From a bacterium (GTDB lineage Bacteria > Eremiobacterota > Eremiobacteria > Baltobacterales > Baltobacteraceae), in the NCBI GenBank assembly GCA_021782295.1, contig JAJXVC010000072.1:1-8660 (forward strand): a stretch of 8,660 nucleotides of DNA. Reading direction: 5' to 3'. Positions 1 through 6,953 of the stretch are shown in pieces; the stretch's first letter is position 1; the number at the start of each line of letters is the position of its first letter. The position numbers were made by a program, and so were the translations under genes. A model generated the notes under the pieces. The model was given only the letters and a program-made list of their open reading frames with translations. It was not told where the DNA came from and did not search any database.

Positions 1-9
1 CTCGAGATT

Positions 10-45
10 CGGCGGGGTTCGGTTCGTAAGAGCCGAACCCCGTCG
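10..45. repeat. Strong inverted repeat (hairpin) just upstream of the tsaC start
   Basis: Bases 13-22 and 33-42 are perfect 10-base inverted arms (CGGGGTTCGG / CCGAACCCCG). The pairing extends inward through a G-T wobble and a T-A pair, and outward through a G-T wobble and two G-C pairs. The result is a stem of about 15 bp with a six-base loop at 25-30. There is no T-run after either arm, so it is not a classic intrinsic terminator on either strand. It may be a terminator-like element of the gene beyond the left edge, or a 5' leader structure of tsaC. The repeat is seen directly; its function is unknown. Confidence 0.75.
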
Positions 46-47
46 CT

Positions 48-1001
48 ATGTCGGTTCTACGTGCGGATGCGGCAGCGATTGCAAGGGCGGCCGCCGCGCT
101 TGGCGCCGGTGACTGCGTTGCTTTCCCGACCGAGACCGTTTACGGCCTCGGAGCAGTCGCCTTCGATGCGCGCGCCGTCGCAAAAATTTTCGAAATAAAA
201 GCGCGTCCGACATTCGATCCGCTGATCGTCCACGTGCTCGATAGGGCGATGCTCGATCGCGTCGTGCGCGCGGTTCCGCCGCTCGCCGCGCAGCTCGCGG
301 ATCGATTTTGGCCCGGTGCGCTCACGCTGGTGCTGGCAAAACGCGCGGAGATTCCAGGGATCGTCACTGCGGGGCTCGAGAGCGTGGCGGTGCGCATGCC
401 CGCGCACCCGGTCGCGCGCGCGCTGCTCGCTGCGGTCGATGCACCGATCGCTGCGCCGAGTGCGAACCCCTTCGGGCGTCTGAGCCCGACGAATGCCGAA
501 CACGTGCGCGCGCAACTCGGTGCGCGCGTCGAGATCGTGCTCGACGGCGGCGCAGCGCCGCTGGGCATCGAATCGACGATCGTCGCCTTCGACCCCGCGC
601 CGACGCTGCTGCGCTACGGTGCCATCGCGCGCGAAGCGATCGAAGCCGAGATCGGCCCGCTGCTCGATGCGACCGCCGCGAGCGGTGCAGCGCCGCAAGC
701 GCCGGGGCAGTTGCTTCAGCATTACGCGCCGCGCACGCCGATTCGCGTCGTCGACGAATTGCCGCCGCGCGAGCAGCGCGCCCGCGCTGCCTATCTTGGG
801 TACAGGAGCGGTGCGGAGGGTTACGCCGCGCAACGCGTGCTCTCAACCGGCGGCGACGAACGCGAAGCGGCGGCGCATCTCTTCGAATATCTGCACGAAC
901 TCGACGCACTCGCGCTCGAGCGCATCGACGCCGCGCGCGTTCCAGCGCATGGGCTCGGTGCGGCGATCGCCGATCGCCTCGCGCGCGCGAGCGCGCGATG
1001 A
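48..1001 (+). CDS. tsaC: L-threonylcarbamoyladenylate synthase, Sua5 type (long form)
   Basis: This cytoplasmic enzyme makes threonylcarbamoyl-AMP from threonine, bicarbonate and ATP. That is the first step of t6A37 modification of tRNAs reading ANN codons. At 317 residues it is the long Sua5 form rather than the short TsaC/YrdC form. The YrdC domain spans about residues 8-205, with FPTETVYGLG (26-35), the KARP substrate motif (51-54), DPLIVHV (57-63), WPGALTLVL (88-96), PIAAPSAN (133-140) and a GIESTIV strand (173-179). A PGQLLQHYAP linker (219-228) leads to the C-terminal Sua5 domain (about 232-317). ATG at 48 is the only plausible start, leaving the usual 20-25 residues before FPTETVYGLG. 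No Shine-Dalgarno is visible and a hairpin ends two bases upstream. The stop overlaps the next start (ATGA at 998-1001). The gene could equally be called sua5. Confidence 0.96.
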   Translation: MSVLRADAAAIARAAAALGAGDCVAFPTETVYGLGAVAFDARAVAKIFEIKARPTFDPLIVHVLDRAMLDRVVRAVPPLAAQLADRFWPGALTLVLAKRAEIPGIVTAGLESVAVRMPAHPVARALLAAVDAPIAAPSANPFGRLSPTNAEHVRAQLGARVEIVLDGGAAPLGIESTIVAFDPAPTLLRYGAIAREAIEAEIGPLLDATAASGAAPQAPGQLLQHYAPRTPIRVVDELPPREQRARAAYLGYRSGAEGYAAQRVLSTGGDEREAAAHLFEYLHELDALALERIDAARVPAHGLGAAIADRLARASAR

Positions 1002-1897
1002 GCGCACCGAAGGTCGTCGGCGACCGCGAGCGCAGGCTCGCTTTTCTCGCGCTGCTGGTGTTGGCGTTCGCGTGGGGGCTGAACTGGGTCGTCATGAAGG
1101 TTGCCGTCGCCTACGCACCGCCGCTGGTCTTTGCCGCGGTGCGCATGATCGGCGGCGGCATCGTGTTGCTCGCGCTCTGCGCCTGGCGTGGGCGCGGCGT
1201 GCGGCCGCAACATCTCGCGACCTATATTTGGGTCGGGCTCTTCCAGACGGCGGCATTCATGGCGCTGGTGATGTTGGCGATCGCGATCTCCGGAGTGGGA
1301 GCGATCTCGACGCTCGCCTATACGATGCCGCTCTGGGTCGCGCTCGCCGGGGTCGTTGTTCTCGGCGAGCGTCTGCACCCGTTGCAAGTCGCGGCGCTCG
1401 CACTCGCGATGCTCGGCATCGCCGCGATCGTCGGCTTCGACCATCTCGGTCGCGCGGGCTACGCCGATCTGCTCGCGTTGCTCGCCGGCATCGCCTGGGC
1501 GATCGGCGTACTCCTCACCAAGCGGCTTGCCAATCGCGTCACCATCGACGTGATCGAACTCACGACCTGGCAGATGCTCGCCGGCGGCATCGCACTGGGC
1601 ATCATCGCCTTCTTCGTGCCGCACGGAGCGACGCACTACACGCTTGCGTACATCGGTGCGCTCGCCTATAACATCTTCATCGCGACGGCGCTCGCCTACG
1701 TCCTCTGGGTCTACGTGCTCGACCGTTTACCGGCGCGCGATGCGAGCATGGGCGTGTTGACCAATCCGATCGTCGGCATTATCGCCGCCTGGTTTTTTCT
1801 CGGTGAGGTGCCCTCGGCGAGCGTCGACTGGGGCATTGCGTTGACGCTGGCGGGGCTCGGATTGATGGCCTACGCCGATCGCGCCGGAGCGAAATGA
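998..1897 (+). CDS. EamA/DMT-family ten-helix membrane transporter
   Basis: This is a 299-residue inner-membrane protein of the drug/metabolite transporter superfamily. The family exports amino acids, metabolites or drugs; the substrate cannot be read from the sequence. Two EamA repeats are visible, at about residues 15-147 and 156-294, each with five hydrophobic helices. Each repeat ends near a characteristic Gly-Glu (GE at 123-124 and 269-270). The WGLN motif (26-29) at the end of the first helix is typical. The frame is open far upstream inside tsaC, but ATG at 998 gives the expected short cytosolic N-terminus and a 4-base ATGA overlap, so translation is probably coupled to tsaC. The end also overlaps the DUF2252 start by four bases. 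The family assignment is firm; the role in this operon is unknown. Confidence 0.93.
   Translation: MSAPKVVGDRERRLAFLALLVLAFAWGLNWVVMKVAVAYAPPLVFAAVRMIGGGIVLLALCAWRGRGVRPQHLATYIWVGLFQTAAFMALVMLAIAISGVGAISTLAYTMPLWVALAGVVVLGERLHPLQVAALALAMLGIAAIVGFDHLGRAGYADLLALLAGIAWAIGVLLTKRLANRVTIDVIELTTWQMLAGGIALGIIAFFVPHGATHYTLAYIGALAYNIFIATALAYVLWVYVLDRLPARDASMGVLTNPIVGIIAAWFFLGEVPSASVDWGIALTLAGLGLMAYADRAGAK
1886..1889 (+). promoter_or_regulatory. Ribosome binding site for the DUF2252 gene
   Basis: GGAG lies four bases before the ATG at 1894, inside the last codons of the transporter gene. The spacing is slightly short, but it supports re-initiation at the ATGA overlap and favours 1894 as the DUF2252 start. 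Confidence 0.5.
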
Positions 1898-3168
1898 ACA
1901 CCGCGGCGAAGGCGCTGCGCAAGCGCGTGCCGCGCGCAAAACTCTGTGCATGGGACGATGCGCTGCGCAGCGAGGATCCGCTCGCGACGATCCGTCGCCA
2001 AGAAGCGAACCGTATTCCGGGATTACTGCCGATTCGCCATCAACGGATGCGCCGCGATCCCTTCGGCTTTCTGCGCGGCTCGGCGGCGGTCGCCGCAAGC
2101 GATTTTGCAGCGCTCCGCGTGACCGGATTGCGCGCCCAGATCTGCGGCGATGCGCACGTACTGAATTTCGGAACCTTTGCGACTCCGGAACGGCACCTCG
2201 TCTTCGACCTCGTCGATTTCGACGAGACGCTGCCGGGAGCATGGGAATGGGATATGGCGCGCCTCTGCTCGAGTCTCGTCGTTTTCGCCGCGTCGGTCGG
2301 CATTCGCAGCGATCGCGCCGCCGATGCCGTCATTGCGGCGGCGAATGCGTATCGCGAAGCGATGCTCGCCTATGCAGCGCTCGACCCGCTTGAGATTTGG
2401 TACGACCGTATCGATCTCGATCCGCGTCTCGCCGACGATATAAAAATGCACGAATCGGCGAACGGGATCGTACCGCTGGTCGAAACGCGCGATCTGCGCC
2501 CGCCGCGTTTTGCCGACCGGCCGCCGCTCTTCCGGCGGCTCCGCCATGCCGACGAACGGGTCGAACTCGCGCACGGCATCCTGCGATCCTATCGCGCCTC
2601 GCTGCCCGAACATCTGCGCGCGCTCTTCGACCGCTATCACAGCGTCGATATGGCGCTCAAAGTCGTCGGCGTCGGCAGCGTCGGAACGCTCTGTTTGGTG
2701 GTGCTGCTGCTCGCCGACAGCGATCGACCGTTGCTCTTACAGATCAAAGAAGCGCAGCGCTCGGTACTCGAGCGGGTCTTCGGTTTGAGCCGCTTCGCGC
2801 ATCACGGCGAGCGCGTTGTCGTCGGCCAACGGCTCATGCAGGCGGCAAGCGATCTTTTTCTCGGCTGGAGCAACGACGGCGACCGCGATTTCTACGTGCG
2901 CCAGCTCCGCGATATGAAGGGTTCGCTCGATACCACCAACATTCGCGCCGCGACGCTGATTCGCTACGCGCGGCTCTGCGGCAAAACGCTGGCGCGCGCG
3001 CACGCTCGCTCCGGAGAGCCGCGCGCGATCGGCGGTTATTTGGGGAACAGCGCGGAGTTCGAGGAAGCGATGCTGCGCTTTGCGCTCGCCTACGGCGTGC
3101 GTTGCGAGCGCGATTACGCGGCGTTCGTCGCGGCCTGCGCGCGCGGCGAGTTCGCTTTCGAAGAATAA
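1894..3168 (+). CDS. DUF2252 family protein, kinase-like motifs in permuted order
   Basis: This 424-residue soluble protein matches the DUF2252 family at full length; the biochemical function is not established. Family landmarks are RMRRDPFGFLRG (51-62 region), ICGDAHVLNFG (83-93), FDLVDFDET (104-112), AWEWDMARL (116-124), VVGVGSVGT (257-265), LQIKEAQRS (282-290), GQRLMQAASDLFLGW (311-325) and YVRQLRDMKGS (334-344). The GD-H--N and DFDE motifs resemble the catalytic and metal-binding loops of APH/choline-kinase-like enzymes. The glycine-rich GVGSVG and the lysine of QIKEA resemble an ATP-binding N-lobe, but they come after the catalytic motifs. The start at ATG 1894 overlaps the transporter stop and has GGAG upstream. 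No signal peptide or membrane helix is seen. The 3' end overlaps copA antisense by 55 bases. Family membership is confident; kinase-like activity is inference. Confidence 0.92.
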   Translation: MNTAAKALRKRVPRAKLCAWDDALRSEDPLATIRRQEANRIPGLLPIRHQRMRRDPFGFLRGSAAVAASDFAALRVTGLRAQICGDAHVLNFGTFATPERHLVFDLVDFDETLPGAWEWDMARLCSSLVVFAASVGIRSDRAADAVIAAANAYREAMLAYAALDPLEIWYDRIDLDPRLADDIKMHESANGIVPLVETRDLRPPRFADRPPLFRRLRHADERVELAHGILRSYRASLPEHLRALFDRYHSVDMALKVVGVGSVGTLCLVVLLLADSDRPLLLQIKEAQRSVLERVFGLSRFAHHGERVVVGQRLMQAASDLFLGWSNDGDRDFYVRQLRDMKGSLDTTNIRAATLIRYARLCGKTLARAHARSGEPRAIGGYLGNSAEFEEAMLRFALAYGVRCERDYAAFVAACARGEFAFEE

Positions 3169-5303
3169 AAACGCGTTAACAACATCGCGTTGCCGACGAC
3201 GAAGAGGCTCGATGCACCCATCGCGCCGGCGGCATAGATCGGCGAAACGATGCCGAAGGCCGCCAGCGGCACCAGCGCGACGTTGTAGGCGAGTGCCCAG
3301 AAAAAATTCATCGCGATCGTGCGCATGGTCGCGCGCCCGATCTCGATCGCCTCGACGATCGCTGCGGGATCGTCGCGCAGCGCCGCGGTTCCCGCCGTCT
3401 CCAGCGCGACCGCCGCCCCGGCACCCATCGCCATGCCGACGTTTGCCAGCGCAAGCGCAGGCGCATCGTTGATGCCGTCGCCGAGAAACGCGACGCGCGC
3501 GCCGCCCTCGCGGAGCTTGCGCACGAGTTCGCCTTTCTGCTCGGGTAAAAGCTCTGCATAGACGCGTTCGATCCCGCAGGCGGCGGCGATCTGCGTGGTG
3601 ACGCCGAGTGCATCGCCGCTGGCGAGCGCGACGACGATTCCGCGCGCGGTGAGCCGCGCGACGATACTGCGCGCATCCTCGCGCAGCGGGTCGGCGATGC
3701 GAATGCGCCCGAGTACGCGTCCGTTTTCTGCGACGAAGAGCGCGCTCTCGGCGCTCGGCGCTTCGAGCGACGGCGGCAACGCGATGCCGCGTTCGCCGAG
3801 AAATGTTGCGCTTCCGACGATCACCGCTGCATCGCCGACGATTGCGACGAGGCCGCGGCCGCGCACCGCGGTGACTTCACGCGACGGCGGAATTTCAAGC
3901 GCACGCGCGCGCGCCGCGCGCACGATCGCGCCGGCGAGCGGATGTGCGGAGGCGATCTCGAGCGCCGCTGCGAGTGCGAGCACGTGCTGCTCCTCGCCGG
4001 CGAAGGTCTCGATGCCGACGACCTCCGGGTGTCCGCGCGTCAGCGTTCCGGTTTTATCGAAGACGACGGTGTCGACACTCGCAAGCCGTTCGAGCGCGTC
4101 GGCATCTTTCACGAGTATGCCGTGCCGCGCAGCGACTCCGACACCGGCGACGATCGCGGTCGGCGTTGCAAGGCCGAGCGCGCAGGGGCAGGCGACGACG
4201 AGCACGGCGACGGCGGCGATGAGTGCTTCGGCGGGCGTGTGATGGGTGATGAGCCAGCCGATTAAGGTGACCGCGGCGATAGCAAGAATCGTTGGAACGA
4301 AGACCGCCGCAACGCGGTCGGCGGTGCGCTGCACCGGCGGTAAACTGCCCTGCGCGCGAGCGACGACCTCGGTAATATGGGCGAGCGAGGTGCCCGCGCC
4401 GACCGCCGTCGCGCGCACCAAGAGCGCGCCGTCGCCGTTGAGCGTCCCCTGTTCGACCCGATCTCCCGCCCCCACTTCGACCGGCATGCTCTCGCCGGTG
4501 AGCATCGAGCGATCGATCGCGCTTGCGCCTTCGACGATCTCGCCGTCGATGGGAATGCGTTCGCCGGCGGCAACCGCAACGGTATCGCCGACGCGTAGGA
4601 GATCGGCGTCGATCTCTTCGCGCGTGCCGTCGCTGCGAACGCGCACGGCGCGGGGCGGACGGAGTGCGAGCAACGCGCGCAATGCCTGCGAACTACCGAG
4701 CTTCGCGCGCGCTTCGATATATTTCCCGATCGAGATCAACGCGATGATCGCGGCGACTGAATCGAAATAGGTCGGTACGCCGCGCGCAAAATTGACGTAA
4801 CTGAGTGCGAGCGCAGCGGTCGAACCCAACGAGACCAATGTATCCATCGTCGCGCTCCGCTCGCGCAGCGCGAGCCAGGCGCCGCGGTGAAAACGCGCGC
4901 CGAAGAACAACCAGATGCCGGTCGCGAGCCCCGCTTGAAGCGCATCATCGCCCGGGAAGCGTTGCGGCAGCATCGCGAGCGCGACGACGACGGCGGCGAC
5001 GGCGCTCCACGCAACGAGCGCGCGCGCTTGCGTCTGTAATTCGGCGGCTCGCTCGCGCGTTGCCGTCTCTTCGTCGGGTGCGAGCTGCGCGCGATAGCCG
5101 GCGCGTTCGACCGCGGCGATGAGATCGGCGAGCTGCGTGTTCGGTTCGAAGGCAACGCTCGCTCGTTCGGTCGCGAGATTGACCGAGACGTCATCGACGC
5201 CCTCGACGCGCCGCAACGCACGCGCGACGTGGCTGACGCACGAGGCGCAGGTCATGCCGCCGATGGAGAGCTCGATGCGCTCCTCGGCGTGCGTGGTGGT
5301 CAT
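3114..5303 (-). CDS. copA: Copper-exporting P1B-type ATPase
   Basis: This 729-residue membrane pump exports Cu(I) from the cytoplasm using ATP. In order it has: one N-terminal HMA domain (about 9-75) with GMTCASC, Cys19 and Cys22; helices at about 95-190; the actuator loop with TGES (269-272); the CPC metal site in the membrane (372-374); the phosphorylation site DKTGTLT (Asp416); the SAHPL nucleotide-domain motif (His454-Pro455); GDGINDAP (608-615); and two last helices. YN (673-674) and M...SS (695-699) fit the Cu(I) subgroup rather than Zn/Cd pumps. The usual TGDN hinge reads SGDA (562-565), a mild deviation. The start ATG overlaps the copZ stop by four bases, so the two are probably made together. 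The stop lies 55 bases inside the convergent DUF2252 gene. No copper regulator lies in the window. Confidence 0.96.
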   Translation of the reverse strand: MTTTHAEERIELSIGGMTCASCVSHVARALRRVEGVDDVSVNLATERASVAFEPNTQLADLIAAVERAGYRAQLAPDEETATRERAAELQTQARALVAWSAVAAVVVALAMLPQRFPGDDALQAGLATGIWLFFGARFHRGAWLALRERSATMDTLVSLGSTAALALSYVNFARGVPTYFDSVAAIIALISIGKYIEARAKLGSSQALRALLALRPPRAVRVRSDGTREEIDADLLRVGDTVAVAAGERIPIDGEIVEGASAIDRSMLTGESMPVEVGAGDRVEQGTLNGDGALLVRATAVGAGTSLAHITEVVARAQGSLPPVQRTADRVAAVFVPTILAIAAVTLIGWLITHHTPAEALIAAVAVLVVACPCALGLATPTAIVAGVGVAARHGILVKDADALERLASVDTVVFDKTGTLTRGHPEVVGIETFAGEEQHVLALAAALEIASAHPLAGAIVRAARARALEIPPSREVTAVRGRGLVAIVGDAAVIVGSATFLGERGIALPPSLEAPSAESALFVAENGRVLGRIRIADPLREDARSIVARLTARGIVVALASGDALGVTTQIAAACGIERVYAELLPEQKGELVRKLREGGARVAFLGDGINDAPALALANVGMAMGAGAAVALETAGTAALRDDPAAIVEAIEIGRATMRTIAMNFFWALAYNVALVPLAAFGIVSPIYAAGAMGASSLFVVGNAMLLTRFYSSKANSPRAQAATNAA

Positions 5304-5500
5304 GCCAGGGCGTATCCCGCTTCGTCGAGCGCCGCGGCGATCTTCTCCCGATCGACCGCGCCCTCGCTCTCGAAGTGCGCGCTGTGGTGCGCGAGATCGA
5401 CCTCGACGTTGCGGAGGCCGGGAAGCGCCTCGAGCGCCTCCTTAACGTGGCGGGCGCAGTTCTGACAGGTCATTCCGGTAACTTCAATCGCTTGCTTCAT
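5300..5500 (-). CDS. copZ: CopZ-like copper chaperone (HMA domain)
   Basis: This 66-residue cytoplasmic protein is a single heavy-metal-associated (ferredoxin-like) domain. The copper-binding motif is GMTCQNC, with Cys12 and Cys15 near the N-terminus. Length and motif fit the family that carries Cu(I) to the N-terminal domain of CopA. The Met before the CxxC, and a Tyr near the end (GYALA), are normal for the fold. ATG at 5500 is supported by AAGGGAG ten bases upstream. The stop overlaps the copA start by four bases, which supports a copZ-copA operon transcribed leftward from the divergent region at 5501-5618. A generic mercury or heavy-metal carrier is the alternative, but the adjacent Cu(I)-type ATPase favours copper. 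Confidence 0.93.
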   Translation of the reverse strand: MKQAIEVTGMTCQNCARHVKEALEALPGLRNVEVDLAHHSAHFESEGAVDREKIAAALDEAGYALA

Positions 5501-5510
5501 CTTCGTGCAG

Positions 5511-5517
5511 CTCCCTT
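5511..5517 (-). promoter_or_regulatory. Ribosome binding site of copZ
   Basis: On the minus strand AAGGGAG lies ten bases before the copZ ATG (5498-5500). It is the clearest Shine-Dalgarno for the copper operon and fixes its start. Confidence 0.7.
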
Positions 5518-5525
5518 CGTTGCTG

Positions 5526-5556
5526 TCTATCCAGCATAACCACCGCCGGGTTGCAA
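5526..5556 (-). promoter_or_regulatory. Possible copZA promoter (weak)
   Basis: On the minus strand TTGCAA (5551-5556) and GATAGA (5526-5531) are separated by 19 bases. That long spacing is typical of MerR/CueR-activated promoters. An alternative -10, TATGCT (5533-5538), overlaps. A weak AACC-7-GGTT dyad (5538-5552) lies between them. No clean CueR, CsoR or CopY operator is recognisable, so this is a tentative reading. Confidence 0.25.
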
Positions 5557-5582
5557 GCGAGCGACCTTGGTCGTCTCAGCCT

Positions 5583-5610
5583 TGCCTCACTGCGGGAGAT
5601 GCGGTACAAC
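5583..5610 (+). promoter_or_regulatory. Possible promoter of the S41 protease gene (weak)
   Basis: TTGCCT (5583-5588) and TACAAC (5605-5610) are separated by 16 bases. Transcription would begin at about 5617-5619, on or next to the ATG at 5619. The mRNA would then be leaderless or nearly so, which fits the absence of a Shine-Dalgarno at normal distance. The hexamers match consensus only partly. Confidence 0.3.
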
Positions 5611-5618
5611 GATTCTAT

Positions 5619-6953
5619 ATGATGCGTACCACCCGGTGGGCGCGCGGGCTGGTCGCCCTCGCCCTGGTGACCGCCTGTATCGGCGCCACCGCTCCCGATA
5701 CACACCTGACGCGGCGCGTTGCCGACGATGTTCGCGAGGCCTTTCACCTGCTCTCCACCGTGCCGTTTCGGCCGCTCTCCGCGCAGCGTTTACTCGACGT
5801 CGCGAGGCACGAGCTCGAAAAGCGAGCGAAAGAGCGCGGCGTGGTACTCTCGCTCTTCCCTGCGACCGCATCGACGCCGGTGGCGAATGTCGCGACGCTC
5901 GACGACGAGATCGAAACGATTGCCGGGTTGACGCACGAAGATGCTCGCGCCGACGCCTATGCCGCCATTCGCGCGATGGCCGCAGCCTTTCACGATCCCT
6001 ATACGGTTTTCTGGGATCCGCAACAGATGTTGTCGTTCGAACACGAACTCGACCCGAAACGCACCGTCGGCGTCGGGATCGAACTCCGGCGCGCGCGCGC
6101 GGGGATCGTCGTCGCTTACATCGTTCCCAATACACCCGCCGACAGCGCGGATATTCGCATCGGCGATCGGTTGACGCAGATCGATGGGAAAAGCACGCGC
6201 GATCTCGGGAGTGCCGCCGCCGAACGGCTCTTCTCCGGAAAAGTCGGCAGCCCGGTCTCGATGACGATCGAACGGAGCGGCGAGCATGCGCGCACGTTGA
6301 CGCTCGACCGCGCGCTCTATCGCCCGCCGACGGTGACCGACCGCATGCTGCCCGATCGCATCGGCTACGTTGCGGTGAGCGCGTTCGGTGAGGCGACGCC
6401 CGAAGAGTTCGGAGGCGCGCTGAATCGGCTCGTCGCCGCCGGCGCTCGCGGGTTGGTGTTGGATCTGCGCAACAACGGCGGCGGATTCGTTTCGTCGGCG
6501 GTCGAGATCTCCTCGGATTTTCTCGGGCGAGAACCGTTGATGGTGATCGAACGACGCGACCGCGCACCGACGACGATCCGCGGTGAGAACGATGCGCCGG
6601 TGCGCCTGCCGATGATCGTGTTGGTGAACGGCAATACCGCATCGGCATCGGAGATCACTGCCGGAGCGCTGCAAGACGATCGCGCCGCCGAACTGATCGG
6701 GACGCAGACGTTCGGGAAAGGCGTCATGCAAGAACTCGACCCGCTGCGCGACGGCGCCGCGTTGAAAATAACGACCGCGCATTACTTGACGCCGTTGCAT
6801 CGCGATATCAACAAGCGCGGGCTCACGCCGAACATTCGCGTCTCGGGAGCGCAGGTGCGGCGCATCGGCGAGATCTCGCGCGATCCGCAGTTGCAGGCGG
6901 CGATGCATGCGTTGCTCGCACAACTCGTCGCTCGCAGCCATACACCGCGCTGA
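5619..6953 (+). CDS. S41 family C-terminal processing peptidase (PDZ serine protease), exported
   Basis: This 444-residue protease is related to CtpA/CtpB/Prc, which cleave extracytoplasmic proteins from their C-termini. A basic N-terminus and a hydrophobic stretch (residues 5-19) are followed by VTAC at 17-20. It is therefore either a lipoprotein anchored at Cys20 or an ordinary exported protein. A helical region (about 30-130) precedes a PDZ domain (about 147-230, with VGVGIEL and PADSADIRIGDRL). The S41 core is at about 240-405. Ser342 (in TASASEI), Lys367 (TFGKG) and Gln371 have the 25- and 4-residue spacing of the Ser-Lys-Gln catalytic set, so the enzyme looks active. Two ATGs (5619, 5622) are possible; the longer GTG start at 5505 would spoil the signal peptide. 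The stop overlaps the DUF4126 start (TGATG). The specific target is unknown. Confidence 0.93.
   Translation: MMRTTRWARGLVALALVTACIGATAPDTHLTRRVADDVREAFHLLSTVPFRPLSAQRLLDVARHELEKRAKERGVVLSLFPATASTPVANVATLDDEIETIAGLTHEDARADAYAAIRAMAAAFHDPYTVFWDPQQMLSFEHELDPKRTVGVGIELRRARAGIVVAYIVPNTPADSADIRIGDRLTQIDGKSTRDLGSAAAERLFSGKVGSPVSMTIERSGEHARTLTLDRALYRPPTVTDRMLPDRIGYVAVSAFGEATPEEFGGALNRLVAAGARGLVLDLRNNGGGFVSSAVEISSDFLGREPLMVIERRDRAPTTIRGENDAPVRLPMIVLVNGNTASASEITAGALQDDRAAELIGTQTFGKGVMQELDPLRDGAALKITTAHYLTPLHRDINKRGLTPNIRVSGAQVRRIGEISRDPQLQAAMHALLAQLVARSHTPR

Noticed and set aside
57..833. Long open frames antisense to tsaC and to other genes
   Set aside because: They are Arg-rich shadows produced by high GC; the opposite strand carries clear conserved families.
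308..997. N-terminal extension of the transporter frame through tsaC
   Set aside because: The extension is low-complexity Arg/Ala sequence; the EamA domain begins properly at ATG 998.
5505..5618. GTG start of the S41 protease at 5505
   Set aside because: It would put 38 residues before the signal peptide and lies in the divergent promoter region.
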